Shown here in pieces: positions 8,652 through 16,823 of a stretch of DNA of 64,000 nt. The stretch comes from Limnohabitans sp. Rim8 (GTDB taxonomy: Bacteria > Pseudomonadota > Gammaproteobacteria > Burkholderiales > Burkholderiaceae_C), in NCBI GenBank assembly GCA_945897465.1, contig CAMDFK010000009.1, positions 1-64,000 of the forward strand, given 5' to 3'. The translations under genes were made by a program, and so were the position numbers. Under the pieces are notes generated by a model. The model saw only the letters and a list, made by a program, of their open reading frames with translations. It made no database searches and was not told where the DNA came from. Positions within the stretch are counted from its first letter, which is position 1; every line of letters starts with the position of its first letter.

Positions 8652-8929
8652 CCCAATGGGTGTTGCATTTCAGATTTGAATCCGCCATCCGCCCTGCGAC
8701 TAACCACGTGATTGATAAGTTAATGCGCGCTGCAGATCCAGTGCGGGATAGGCTCACCTGAGCTAAATAAAATATCTACTGTACTTGCTGTCCAAGCACA
8801 ATTCGATGAGCGAGTTTGTGCACATTTTGTATAGAAGATTAAAGTTATACCTCAAGGCTCCAACCTAGGAAAAGGTGGCCCCGCCTTAAACGCGCGGAGA
8901 TTACGTGACTTTTCAACGCAGTGAATTTA
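8652..8929. other. Gap with probable IS30 right end, otherwise nothing recognised
   Basis: Immediately after the dead transposase the sequence GTGTTGCATTTCAGATTTGA (8659-8678) looks like the usual tail and terminal repeat of this IS30 group. The left partner is lost. The rest, up to the maf stop, shows no gene, tRNA or clear terminator. Confidence 0.35.
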
Positions 8930-10804
8930 TCAATCCTTTGCTGATCCATCCGCCTTCCACCGATTGAACCCATACTTCTGCAAAAGTTGGTGATCCATTT
9001 GCTGCCCCAGCACCATGTCGTCGAACAGCTGTATCAAACGTCCCAGCATATCAAGCCCATTGTGCGCACCATGTAAAGCCGATTTATAGACAGATTTGTA
9101 CCCGCCATAAACTCCTTTGAGGTTGGCACTGACCTCGTCATCCATCAAGACTTTTTGCTCGGTAGCAGCAACTGCTGACTGACCCATCATTTCAACGACG
9201 GTCTTGACCTGCCAATTCCCTCCAACCAGCAATTCGTTGATCTGCTCAATTTGGCGAATGACCGATTTTTTAGGTGTTTTCTTGATGCCGTCAATCAGCT
9301 TGATTCCCCTTTTGAGCTCTGTCTGCAAGTGATCGATCTCGACATGCAAACCCCGCAAGCGGTCAGCCAATTGAGCCAAGTAAGCAAAGTCAGGTGTCCA
9401 GGGGCGTGCTGGATCAGGCTGTAATTCACCCAGTTGGCTGGCTTCCAACTCTTGACAGACGCTGGCAAAAGGCACGTGGGCTGCGCCCTCGATGCAGGCG
9501 CCCCCCTCTGTCGCATTGACCACCAAACGGTCAGGCATTTGAGCAATCCGCTGCTCAAACCATGTTTTGTAGTACAACAATTGCCGCTCCGTACGCACCG
9601 GCTTGCCGTCGTAGCCCTCAATTTCAAAGCCCTTGGCATGCCGGGCTTCCAACTGCTCGCGACTGTATTGGCTGACATAACCGTCAGCGTGATCCTTGCC
9701 ATCCGTCCAAGCCAAGTCCTGTCCAATCATGACGATTGGGTTTGCCCCCATATGGCAGGCGAGGCTAAAAGCGGTGGTGGTCACCGAACCACCTGTCATC
9801 AGGTACGAGGGTGCTGCACCCAAATCGGTCAGCAGCCTGAACACGTCACGGTGGCAGCTGGTTACCACGTATTTGTGGTTGCTCGACCAAGCCACATCTG
9901 GGCAGCAACCAATTTCGATCACAAAGGTTGTTGCGGGGTCCAGTTCATTGTGTTTCCAATAAGGGCGTTTTTTGGGGTCAATAGAGACCACAAATTGCGG
10001 CACTACACCGAATTCTTTAAGGATAGGCACCGCTGGGTCTGCAGCAATGATGACAAAAAGCTCTTTGAACTTGGCCAGTAAAGGCAATTGCTTGTTGAGC
10101 GAAGGGCCTGTTGCAACGATCAAAACTGGCTTGTTTTTGTAGAGGTCCTGGTACTCTGACAATGGGTTAAGTGGGTTGGCAAAGACCGCATTGACCAATG
10201 CATTGGACAAAAACAGGTGCGATGCGTTGAGACGTGTCAGCCTTGCCACGGCCTTCTGGTTCAAATGGTTGGTCAATTCGCGATAAAGTTGTCGCAAATG
10301 CTCAACTGCAGTGGGCTCCAGACTTTTTCCCAGAATGGGCTTCCAACCCATGAACATCTCAGTGTCTATTAAGCGACCAACCAGCTCAGCCTGGGCTTGG
10401 GGGGTGTCATGGGTGACGGTGTACAGGCGTTCGTCAGAAAGCACCGCCTCGGCGTCGCCGTACTTGTGCATGCCTTGGAACTGAGGGCTTTGATCACACA
10501 GCAGATTGATGACCCTGGAGCAGGGACTGACCGATTGAAGGATTTTTTTCAGATGGTCGATGCGCAGGCAGTTGTTGAGCAACCAAATGGTGCGTTTTTT
10601 TGATTTGTCCACTTGTCCAATTAAATGGTCCAGGGCATGGTCGGATTCTTCGTCATGGTTGATGCAGGCCACTGGCCAAAGTTCTGCAGCGTCTAAAAGA
10701 AGGGGCTTGAGGGACTCACCGCCCAGAATCCTTCCACCCGACTGAGTTCCAATAGGCAAGAATTTTGCGGCTCCTGCCGTTGTCGGCGCTGGGTGGATCT
10801 GCAT
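8930..10804 (-). CDS. Motility accessory factor (Maf/DUF115), flagellin glycosyltransferase
   Basis: A 624-residue protein of the Maf (MAF_flag10, DUF115) family, which transfers nonulosonic-acid-type sugars to flagellin in other bacteria. The central domain shows PVLIVATGPSLNKQ at about 226-239 and an acidic strand, VVSIDPKK. The latter part has VMIGQDLAWTDGKDHADG, a conserved family block. N- and C-terminal helical parts are of ordinary Maf length. A good AGGAG lies before the ATG at 10804. The gene is divergent from two TPR genes and a flagellin, and has its own candidate sigma-54 promoter. The sugar donor pathway is not in the window. Confidence 0.9.
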   Translation of the reverse strand: MQIHPAPTTAGAAKFLPIGTQSGGRILGGESLKPLLLDAAELWPVACINHDEESDHALDHLIGQVDKSKKRTIWLLNNCLRIDHLKKILQSVSPCSRVINLLCDQSPQFQGMHKYGDAEAVLSDERLYTVTHDTPQAQAELVGRLIDTEMFMGWKPILGKSLEPTAVEHLRQLYRELTNHLNQKAVARLTRLNASHLFLSNALVNAVFANPLNPLSEYQDLYKNKPVLIVATGPSLNKQLPLLAKFKELFVIIAADPAVPILKEFGVVPQFVVSIDPKKRPYWKHNELDPATTFVIEIGCCPDVAWSSNHKYVVTSCHRDVFRLLTDLGAAPSYLMTGGSVTTTAFSLACHMGANPIVMIGQDLAWTDGKDHADGYVSQYSREQLEARHAKGFEIEGYDGKPVRTERQLLYYKTWFEQRIAQMPDRLVVNATEGGACIEGAAHVPFASVCQELEASQLGELQPDPARPWTPDFAYLAQLADRLRGLHVEIDHLQTELKRGIKLIDGIKKTPKKSVIRQIEQINELLVGGNWQVKTVVEMMGQSAVAATEQKVLMDDEVSANLKGVYGGYKSVYKSALHGAHNGLDMLGRLIQLFDDMVLGQQMDHQLLQKYGFNRWKADGSAKD

Positions 10805-10863
10805 GAAGTAACTCCTAATTTGTGACGAGAAAACGGCAACACCATGCCGCTTGATCCTCAGTT

Positions 10864-10879
10864 AGCAATTCGGATACCA
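10864..10879 (-). promoter_or_regulatory. Candidate sigma-54 promoter of maf
   Basis: Read on the minus strand: TGGTATCCGAATTGCT, with GG and GC spaced by ten bases and a perfect TTGCT. Transcription would start near 10853, about 49 bases before the maf ATG. It is back-to-back with the TPR-gene promoter at 10953. Confidence 0.6.
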
Positions 10880-10952
10880 GCTTTTACCGATACCGACTGT
10901 CTACAGGGTGTCAAGAGAACGTCAACCGTGGCAGATGTCGCATGAAAATTGT

Positions 10953-10968
10953 TGGCATACGACTTGCT
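10953..10968 (+). promoter_or_regulatory. Candidate sigma-54 promoter of the TPR gene pair
   Basis: TGGCATACGACTTGCT has GG-N10-GC spacing, TGGCA at -24 and TTGCT at -12. This is close to the sigma-54 consensus. Transcription would start near 10980, about 86 bases before the ATG at 11066. Confidence 0.7.
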
Positions 10969-11065
10969 AGCCTTGTCCTTGCTAGGCAAGCGGCCAATTC
11001 ATGCCGCCAAGTCAAGATGCCCAATCTCGGTCGCATATCCTGAACAATTGCTCAAAGGAAAACGG

Positions 11066-11527
11066 ATGAACTCAACGGCTCAACACATCGAAGCAAGGCT
11101 TTCACCCCCAGACTTGGCCATGGACATCCCTGAACGTTCATTGGACCCAGAGGGCATCCGTGAAGCGGTATCTCTATTGATGGCTCGGGGCGAACTGGAT
11201 CTTGCAGGCGAGATGTCCGACCTGGCCCGAATGATCCATCCAAATAACGAGTCCATTTGGGCGATCAGTGCCCTGGTGGCTGAAGTCATGCAGGATTGGT
11301 TGAAAGCACATGCATTGCTCACCCGATTGCGACAACTCCAGGGTAACAACGTAACAGCTGAAACTTACCGTCACCATATTCGTGTTTTGCGTTGTTTAGG
11401 CTCTGACTTCATTGCGTTGAGTCTGGTGCGCACAGCGTTGAACCGCTACCCATCCGACGCGTCTCTTCAAGATGAGCTTGAGGCCTTGTTGACGCTTTTG
11501 AAAACTTCATCCGATTCGCTCGTCTGA
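11066..11527 (+). CDS. TPR-like protein next to flagellin (first of two paralogues)
   Basis: A 153-residue soluble, mostly helical protein. It resembles tandem tetratricopeptide-like helices, for example a helix pair ending in NPNN-like NESIWAISALVAE followed by DWLKAHALLTRLRQLQG. It shares the I-R-E-A-V-S-L motif and overall plan with the next gene, so they are paralogues. ATG 11066 is preferred because of the AAAGGAAA site upstream; earlier in-frame codons lack one. It lies between maf and a flagellin and has a candidate sigma-54 promoter. A role as chaperone or scaffold in flagellin modification or export is only inferred. Confidence 0.75.
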   Translation: MNSTAQHIEARLSPPDLAMDIPERSLDPEGIREAVSLLMARGELDLAGEMSDLARMIHPNNESIWAISALVAEVMQDWLKAHALLTRLRQLQGNNVTAETYRHHIRVLRCLGSDFIALSLVRTALNRYPSDASLQDELEALLTLLKTSSDSLV

Positions 11528-11559
11528 GCCCCTCACAACTGTCCATCACGGAGTACACC

Positions 11560-12015
11560 ATGTCACTGGCACTTAAACAGCATTCAACCGAAGATGTATC
11601 GGTTTTTTCAGCCCCCTTCAATTTGACGGTGGGCGAACTCCACAGGCTCTCACCTGCTCAAATTCGTGAAGCCGTTTCCAGCTTGGTATCGCAAGGCAAA
11701 CTGCCATTGGCCATCGGCATTTGTGAAGCAGCACTGGCACTGAATCCAAACAGTGAAGACATGTTGGTTATCAGTTGTTTACTCGCAGAAGTACAGCAAG
11801 ACTGGGCAAGGGCAGAGGAATTGTTGATTCAATTGGTGGAGTTGCAAAGCCCCAACGCTACAGCCCAAACTTGGTTTCACCTGGCCCGTGTAGCCCGTTG
11901 CCAAAACAAGCTTGACGATGCTTGGGTCGCGTTGGATTTTGCAGCTTCTCTTTACCCCAACGATGCAATGATCCAAGAAGAGCTCAAATCTGTCCAAGCT
12001 CTTGTTCAGCCCTGA
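11560..12015 (+). CDS. TPR-like protein next to flagellin (second paralogue)
   Basis: A 151-residue helical protein parallel to the upstream gene. Recognisable TPR signatures include LPLAIGICEAALALNPNSED and KLDDAWVALDFAASLYPND, both with the A/NP-N pattern at repeat ends. The gene begins 32 bases after its paralogue and 290 bases before the flagellin. It is probably co-transcribed with its paralogue. No signal peptide or membrane segment is visible, so it acts in the cytoplasm. Binding of flagellin or Maf is a reasonable guess from the position, with no direct sequence proof. Confidence 0.78.
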   Translation: MSLALKQHSTEDVSVFSAPFNLTVGELHRLSPAQIREAVSSLVSQGKLPLAIGICEAALALNPNSEDMLVISCLLAEVQQDWARAEELLIQLVELQSPNATAQTWFHLARVARCQNKLDDAWVALDFAASLYPNDAMIQEELKSVQALVQP

Positions 12016-12211
12016 ACTGAGCCCTGCTTGCACTCTGCTTTGTCTCGACAGGTACCCGCTCAACTCGGCTACATAACGGGGGTCATCGCCTTATTGACGA
12101 CTCTGTGTAAAAGCCATGTCCTAGATTATCTTGGCGAGTTTTTTTCCTAAAAAAAAATGTACGGGCGGAATCGCGTGACAACTTCTGACATTGGATTCCA
12201 TATCCATATTC

Positions 12212-12227
12212 GGGCACAGGATTTGCC
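12212..12227 (+). promoter_or_regulatory. Candidate sigma-54 promoter of the distal flagellin
   Basis: GGGCACAGGATTTGCC carries GGCAC at -24 and TTGC at -12 with the required ten-base spacing (GG 12213-12214, GC 12225-12226). Transcription would start near 12238, giving a 68-base leader before ATG 12306. The leader includes AGGAG just before the start. Confidence 0.7.
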
Positions 12228-12305
12228 TGGTTGTCATCTGCCAAGCCTCAGCAGAATTTGCCGACGGTTATCCGACAGCTCAAAAGTTATTTAGGAGTTT
12301 TAAAC

Positions 12306-13253
12306 ATGACTGTAATCAACACCAACATCAAATCTTTGGTGTCGCAGAAGGCGCTCAGTTCAAACAGCAAGTCCGTGTCGACTGCAATGGAACAGCTCTC
12401 GACAGGCAAACGCATCAACAGCGCCGCCGACGATGCGGCTGGCCTGGCCATTTCCTCAAGAATGACCTCCCAAATCAATGGGCTTGATCAAGCTGTACGC
12501 AATGCCAACGATGGTATTTCTTTACTACAAACTGCTGAGGGCGCGTTAATCGAGGTCACCAACATGCTTCAACGGATGCGTGAGTTGGCGGTGCAAGCGG
12601 GGAACGACACTTACACCAGCTCAGATCGCACGTCACTCAATTTGGAGTATGGCCAGTTGATGCAGGAAATGAATCGAATTGCACAAAATGCCCAATGGAA
12701 CGGCATGACAATTCTCAACAACACGACTTCAGCCAGTACCTCCATTGGGACAGGAGGGACTGTGGCGGCACCCGAGACATCTGGAACTGAACTTCGTAAC
12801 GTCAAATTCCAGGTTGGGGCAGATTCCAGTCAGACCATCAGCGCCCAGTTGAAAGACTTTTCGATACCGATGACATCAACAGGCGAGGCTGATGCAACCG
12901 CTGCAGACGTCTCGACCAAGGTCTTCAGTGGCGATGCCAAACTCCACGACACCACCATCACCACCGCAGTCAATGCGAGTACCGCAATTGCCCGAATTGA
13001 TGTGGCCTTGGATCGAATCAGTGATGAACGGGCCACATTTGGTGCCGTTATCAACAGATTGAATTACGCTGGTGACAACTTGACCAACATGTCGCTAAAT
13101 ACGACAGAATCTCGCAGCAGAATTTTGGACGCAGATTACGCGATGGCCAGCAGCGATTTGGCAAAAACCCAAATTATTCAGCAAGCGGCCACTGCTGTTT
13201 TGGCCCAAGCCAATATGGATCAACAAAGCGTTCTTAAATTACTGCAGGCTTGA
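12306..13253 (+). CDS. fliC: Flagellin, longer variant apart from the array
   Basis: A 315-residue flagellin, about 40 residues longer than the tandem copies. Conserved N-terminal (MEQLSTGKRINSAADDAAG) and C-terminal (TESRSRILDADYAMASSDLAK) helices flank a larger centre at about 145-225. The centre is rich in Thr, Ser, Gly and Ala, which would be surface-exposed and suitable for O-glycosylation. ATG 12306 is chosen for its AGGAG site; the in-frame start at 12231 has none. It has its own sigma-54-like promoter, unlike the tandem copies. It may therefore be the main or the earliest-expressed filament subunit. Confidence 0.95.
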   Translation: MTVINTNIKSLVSQKALSSNSKSVSTAMEQLSTGKRINSAADDAAGLAISSRMTSQINGLDQAVRNANDGISLLQTAEGALIEVTNMLQRMRELAVQAGNDTYTSSDRTSLNLEYGQLMQEMNRIAQNAQWNGMTILNNTTSASTSIGTGGTVAAPETSGTELRNVKFQVGADSSQTISAQLKDFSIPMTSTGEADATAADVSTKVFSGDAKLHDTTITTAVNASTAIARIDVALDRISDERATFGAVINRLNYAGDNLTNMSLNTTESRSRILDADYAMASSDLAKTQIIQQAATAVLAQANMDQQSVLKLLQA

Positions 13254-13418
13254 AATTGGAAATACCTTTAAATTTTGAATTTATGATAGATATCGACTAA
13301 GAAAATGCAGTATTTGACAAACTGCAGTGAAATAAATCAGCCACCAGCACATCAAGGTCTTAACGAATCCATCTGCGGTGACTGGCACAATCAACAAACT
13401 CCCCAAAACTGCCTAGCC

Positions 13419-13652
13419 ATGCGCCCCAGCCCACAGAACAGAGCCAAGAACAAAGATTGCAAAGTCTGCCGCCATATCCGTCAGTTTTTGATCTTGGCTG
13501 CGGCATTGCTGGTCTTGATGTGGGCGCAGCCCGATTGGCGTTTGCCTGCCGGCATTGACTACACCACCTTGGTGGGCGATTTGTTTTTGTGGTCATTCCT
13601 GGCACTGTTGGCCTTCAAGGCCTGGCAGCACTACAAAGACCGGGACCGCTGA
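13419..13652 (+). CDS. Small two-helix membrane protein
   Basis: A 77-residue protein with a basic, cysteine-containing N-terminus and two hydrophobic segments. The first is at about residues 23-39 (FLILAAALLVLMW) and the second at about 52-67 (LFLWSFLALLAFKAW). It ends in a basic tail, KDRDR. The stop overlaps the next start (TGATG), so this is the first gene of a three-gene coupled unit. An earlier in-frame ATG at 13305 lacks a ribosome-binding site. I do not recognise the family. Confidence 0.55.
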   Translation: MRPSPQNRAKNKDCKVCRHIRQFLILAAALLVLMWAQPDWRLPAGIDYTTLVGDLFLWSFLALLAFKAWQHYKDRDR

Positions 13653-13882
13653 TGCCTGCCATGCCCCCTCCCCAGACACCCACAGCCGCTCCACAGCGTG
13701 GGCCCAATTGTTGGCACTGCCGTTTTTTTGGCGTGAGCCACATCCCGGCCACCCCCTACATCTGCCGTGCCATGGGTTTCCAAACCAAAGTGCTGCCCTC
13801 CCTCGAAGTCTTGCGCACGGATGGCCAGTTTTGCCGATCCTTCGAGGCCAAGGCCTCTGTCAGCGTCTCTTCCAACCCATGA
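13652..13882 (+). CDS. Small cysteine-rich protein, possible metal binding
   Basis: A 76-residue protein with C-W-H-C at about residues 18-21, a third cysteine in Y-I-C-R-A-M-G, and a fourth in Q-F-C-R. The four-cysteine spacing suggests a small zinc- or iron-binding fold. The start overlaps the upstream stop by one base, and its stop overlaps the next gene as ATGA. This tight packing supports it as real despite its size. The function is unknown. Confidence 0.6.
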   Translation: MPAMPPPQTPTAAPQRGPNCWHCRFFGVSHIPATPYICRAMGFQTKVLPSLEVLRTDGQFCRSFEAKASVSVSSNP

Positions 13883-14685
13883 ACCACCACAGCCTTTGGC
13901 CCTTGGCTTTGTCGACTGGCTTGCTCTGGCTGGCCCTGCTGGGCCATGCTAGCGCCCAAACCCGCCCCACCCCAGCCCCTGCTGCTGCGGCCACAGCCAC
14001 GCCTTCGGCGCTGACCAACGGTTTGCCCGGACAGCCCAATGACAATGTGCAGTCAGGCGTGTCTGCCTTGCAGCGCGGGCATTACGCCATTGCCATGCGC
14101 GCCTGGCGCGGCGATGCCGACAAAGGCAACGCCCTGGCGCAAAGCAATGTGGGTTATCTGCACGAACATGGCTTGGGCGTGCCCCAAAGCTACCCCGAGG
14201 CCATGGCTTGGTACCGCAAGGCCGCCGCGCAAAATCTGCCGCAGGCGCAGTTCAACATTGGCACGCTGTATTTTTATGGCTACGGCGTGGAGCGCAACCC
14301 ACGCGAAGGCGTGAACTGGTTCCGCCAAGCAGCCAAACAAAACCTGGCTGAGGGCCAGTACATGCTGGGCCTGGCCTACCACGAGGGCACAGGCGTGCCC
14401 GCTGACGCCACGCAAGCGCTGGACTGGTTTGTCAAATCGGCCCTGATGGGTTACCCCGCCGCCCAACTGATGGCGGGCATGGTGTATCTGTCGGGCGACG
14501 CCGGACGCATCGAAGCCGACAAGGCTTATGTGTGGGCCGAGGTGGCCTACACCAACGGTGTGGTCGACGCTTCGCTGGTGCGCGACTACGCCTCGTACAA
14601 AATCAGCCGCAAGCAGATCGAGCAGGCCAAGGAAGCGGGCAAGCGCTGCATCCAGTCGCGCTACAAGGAATGCCCGGCGCGCTGA
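13879..14685 (+). CDS. Secreted Sel1-repeat protein
   Basis: A 268-residue protein with an N-terminal signal peptide (hydrophobic run then A-S-A-Q at about residues 22-25) and an Ala/Pro/Thr linker. Several Sel1-like repeats follow, such as AQSNVGYLHEHGLGVPQSY and AEGQYMLGLAYHEGTGVPAD. These TPR-related repeats mediate protein contacts in the periplasm. It is the last gene of the coupled three-gene unit. It sits between a flagellin and the flagellar activator gene, but no specific flagellar link can be read from the sequence. Confidence 0.85.
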   Translation: MNHHSLWPLALSTGLLWLALLGHASAQTRPTPAPAAAATATPSALTNGLPGQPNDNVQSGVSALQRGHYAIAMRAWRGDADKGNALAQSNVGYLHEHGLGVPQSYPEAMAWYRKAAAQNLPQAQFNIGTLYFYGYGVERNPREGVNWFRQAAKQNLAEGQYMLGLAYHEGTGVPADATQALDWFVKSALMGYPAAQLMAGMVYLSGDAGRIEADKAYVWAEVAYTNGVVDASLVRDYASYKISRKQIEQAKEAGKRCIQSRYKECPAR

Positions 14686-14895
14686 CCGGGCCAAGCCAAT
14701 AGATTGTTTTGCTCCGCTCGCAACGACGGAGAAGCGTCTTCGATCCCAATTCCCGTCATCGCAATGCACAAAGCGATCCATCTTCGTGGTGGGTGTCAAT
14801 CTTTCGTCAAGGGCCGACAGCGTGAAGAGTTTGATTTAAAAATATCAAAGTATTCTTTTTTACAAGTTAACAGCGCTTAAATGGAATGATTACGC

Positions 14896-14911
14896 TGGCA
14901 CAAGGGTTGCT
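14896..14911 (+). promoter_or_regulatory. Candidate sigma-54 promoter of the flagellar activator gene
   Basis: TGGCACAAGGGTTGCT matches the sigma-54 consensus TGGCAC-N5-TTGCT almost perfectly, with GG-N10-GC spacing. It is the best match in the window. Transcription would start near 14922, 22 bases before the GTG start of a sigma-54 activator. The activator may thus be controlled by itself or by a higher-level activator. Confidence 0.8.
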
Positions 14912-14943
14912 TTACATGTTCCATCTGAATGTGAGGCCACACC

Positions 14944-16443
14944 GTGAAGCCAACAACTCCTGCATCTGCCCCTCTGGCCCTTTGGCTGGACCCTGAAAAA
15001 CCGCTGAGCCCCGAGCACAGCCAAGCCTTGCACGCCAGTGGCTGGGCGCTGATGCCGGTGCACACGCTGGACAGCCTGGTGTCGCACGCGGCCGATGCGG
15101 CTGTGGTGGTGTTGCACTTGAGCGTGGATGTGACCCGTTTGAAGGCGGTTCAACAACTCTTGCAAGAAGCCGGGCTGAGCACCCCTGTGGTCGCTCGGGT
15201 TGAGCGCCAGGCATTGGAGCTGGCGGTAGAGGCCAGCCAGTCCGGTGCCCTGGCCGTGCTGGCCGCCTGTGACGCCCGCAGCGCTTCTTGGGTGCGTCTG
15301 CACAACCTGATTCATCAGACCCCTCCCCGCACCAGCGCGCAGCCCGTGCGCAACGTGGTGTTTGTGGACCCCGCCAGCCAACACCTGCTGGCCCTGGCCC
15401 AAAAAGTGGCACAGGCCGATGTGACCGCCTTGCTGGTGGGCCCCACTGGCTCGGGCAAAGAAGTGATGGCCCGGGTGCTGCACGAGGCTTCGGCCCGCGC
15501 ACGTGGCCCGTTTGTGGCCCTGAACTGCGCGGCCATGCCAGAGAACCTGATCGAAGACATGCTGTTTGGCCACGACAAGGGCGCCTTCACCGGCGCGCAC
15601 CGCGATCAAAAGGGTTTGTTTGAACAAGCCCAAGGCGGCACATTGTTCTTGGACGAGATTGGCGAAATGCCCATGCACCTGCAAAGCAAGCTGCTGCGCG
15701 TGCTGCAAGAGCGCCAACTCACCCGCTTGGGTGGCCAAAGCACGATTCAGTTGAACGTGCGCATCGTGGCCGCGACCAACAAGGACTTGAAGCAGGCCAT
15801 TGCCGAGCGCGAGTTCCGCGAAGACCTGTACTACCGCATTGCCACCTTCCGCATGCGTTTGCTGCCTTTGTGCGAACGCCCGGGCGACATCATTCCCTTG
15901 GCCATGCAATGCCTGGCCCAACACGACCCACAGGTCTGGCGATTGCACCCCCAAGCCCAGGTCTTGCTCTTGCAGTACCCCTGGCCGGGCAATGTGCGCG
16001 AGCTGGAAAACGTGATGCGCCGGGCCATGGTGCTGTGCACCGACCACCATGTCACCCCTGACCACCTGATGTTCGACGACTGGCTGACCCACGCTGCCCC
16101 CGTTGCACTGGCCGCCTCTGTGCAGCCCGGCCTGGTTCAATCGGCTGACGAGATGGCCACCCCCAAGCCCCATCTGCCACAGGCCCATGAGGCCAGCGCC
16201 AGTTGGGGCAATGACAGCGCCGCGCAAGCGCTGCATTCCCTTTACGACGTGCCAACAGCCACTGCCCCGGCCGATTTGCAAAGTGCGGTGCGCCTGAACG
16301 AACACCAGGTGATCATGGCCACGCTGGCCAGCACCCCCAGCAAAATCGAAGCAGCCAAACGCTTGGGCATCAGCCCCCGCACGCTGCGCTACAAGATGGC
16401 CCAGCTGCGTGAGCACGGTCTGGCCATGGCATCGGCTTGCTGA
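14944..16443 (+). CDS. Sigma-54-dependent flagellar transcriptional activator (FleQ/FlrC type)
   Basis: A 499-residue enhancer-binding protein. Residues 1-125 form a degenerate receiver-like domain without a clear phospho-acceptor aspartate pattern. The AAA+ domain has Walker A GPTGSGKE (166-173), GAFTGA (213-218), which contacts sigma-54, and Walker B TLFLDEIGE. A Fis-type helix-turn-helix is near the C-terminus (AAKRLGISPRTLRYKM). The GTG start at 14944 follows GTGAGG. It lies directly upstream of fliE, ending 11 bases before it, and has a near-consensus sigma-54 promoter. It is inferred to activate the five sigma-54 promoters listed here and probably the fli operon. No partner kinase is in the window. 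Confidence 0.9.
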   Translation: MKPTTPASAPLALWLDPEKPLSPEHSQALHASGWALMPVHTLDSLVSHAADAAVVVLHLSVDVTRLKAVQQLLQEAGLSTPVVARVERQALELAVEASQSGALAVLAACDARSASWVRLHNLIHQTPPRTSAQPVRNVVFVDPASQHLLALAQKVAQADVTALLVGPTGSGKEVMARVLHEASARARGPFVALNCAAMPENLIEDMLFGHDKGAFTGAHRDQKGLFEQAQGGTLFLDEIGEMPMHLQSKLLRVLQERQLTRLGGQSTIQLNVRIVAATNKDLKQAIAEREFREDLYYRIATFRMRLLPLCERPGDIIPLAMQCLAQHDPQVWRLHPQAQVLLLQYPWPGNVRELENVMRRAMVLCTDHHVTPDHLMFDDWLTHAAPVALAASVQPGLVQSADEMATPKPHLPQAHEASASWGNDSAAQALHSLYDVPTATAPADLQSAVRLNEHQVIMATLASTPSKIEAAKRLGISPRTLRYKMAQLREHGLAMASAC

Positions 16444-16454
16444 AGGAGTCGTCC

Positions 16455-16802
16455 ATGATTGACAAAGCCATTTCTCCCGCCAGCATCCAGTCGATGCTGC
16501 AAACCTTGCGCAGCCACCAGGCCCAGGCCTCGGGCCTGCCCGGTGCCGAGCAGCTCAAGGGCCTCACCCCCGAAGTTGGCAAGACCAACTTTGGCGAATT
16601 TGTCTCAGGTGCGCTCAGCCAAGTCAACCAGGTGCAAGTGCAATCGACCGAGATGCGTGCGGCTTTTGACCGCGGCGAAGACGTTGCCTTGACCGATGTG
16701 GTGCTGGGCATGCAGAAATCATCGCTGGCTTTTGAAGCCACCTTGCAAGTGCGCAACAAGGTGCTCAAGGCCTATGAAGACATTTTGAACATGCCGGTCT
16801 GA
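16455..16802 (+). CDS. fliE: Flagellar hook-basal body protein FliE
   Basis: A 115-residue protein of normal FliE size, joining the MS ring to the rod. The conserved C-terminal half contains AFDRGEDVALTDVVLGMQKS and a final helix, ATLQVRNKVLKAYEDILNMPV. ATG 16455 is chosen because AAGGAG lies seven bases upstream. It is the first gene of fliEFGHIJ, 11 bases after the activator. Confidence 0.96.
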   Translation: MIDKAISPASIQSMLQTLRSHQAQASGLPGAEQLKGLTPEVGKTNFGEFVSGALSQVNQVQVQSTEMRAAFDRGEDVALTDVVLGMQKSSLAFEATLQVRNKVLKAYEDILNMPV

Positions 16803-16823
16803 ACGAGTTAAAGAGAACACACC

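Noticed and set aside
16427..16441. TGGCATCGGCTTGCT just before fliE, looks like a sigma-54 site
   Set aside because: The GG and GC are nine, not ten, bases apart, and the site lies within the coding end of the activator gene. Sigma-54 tolerates almost no change of this spacing.
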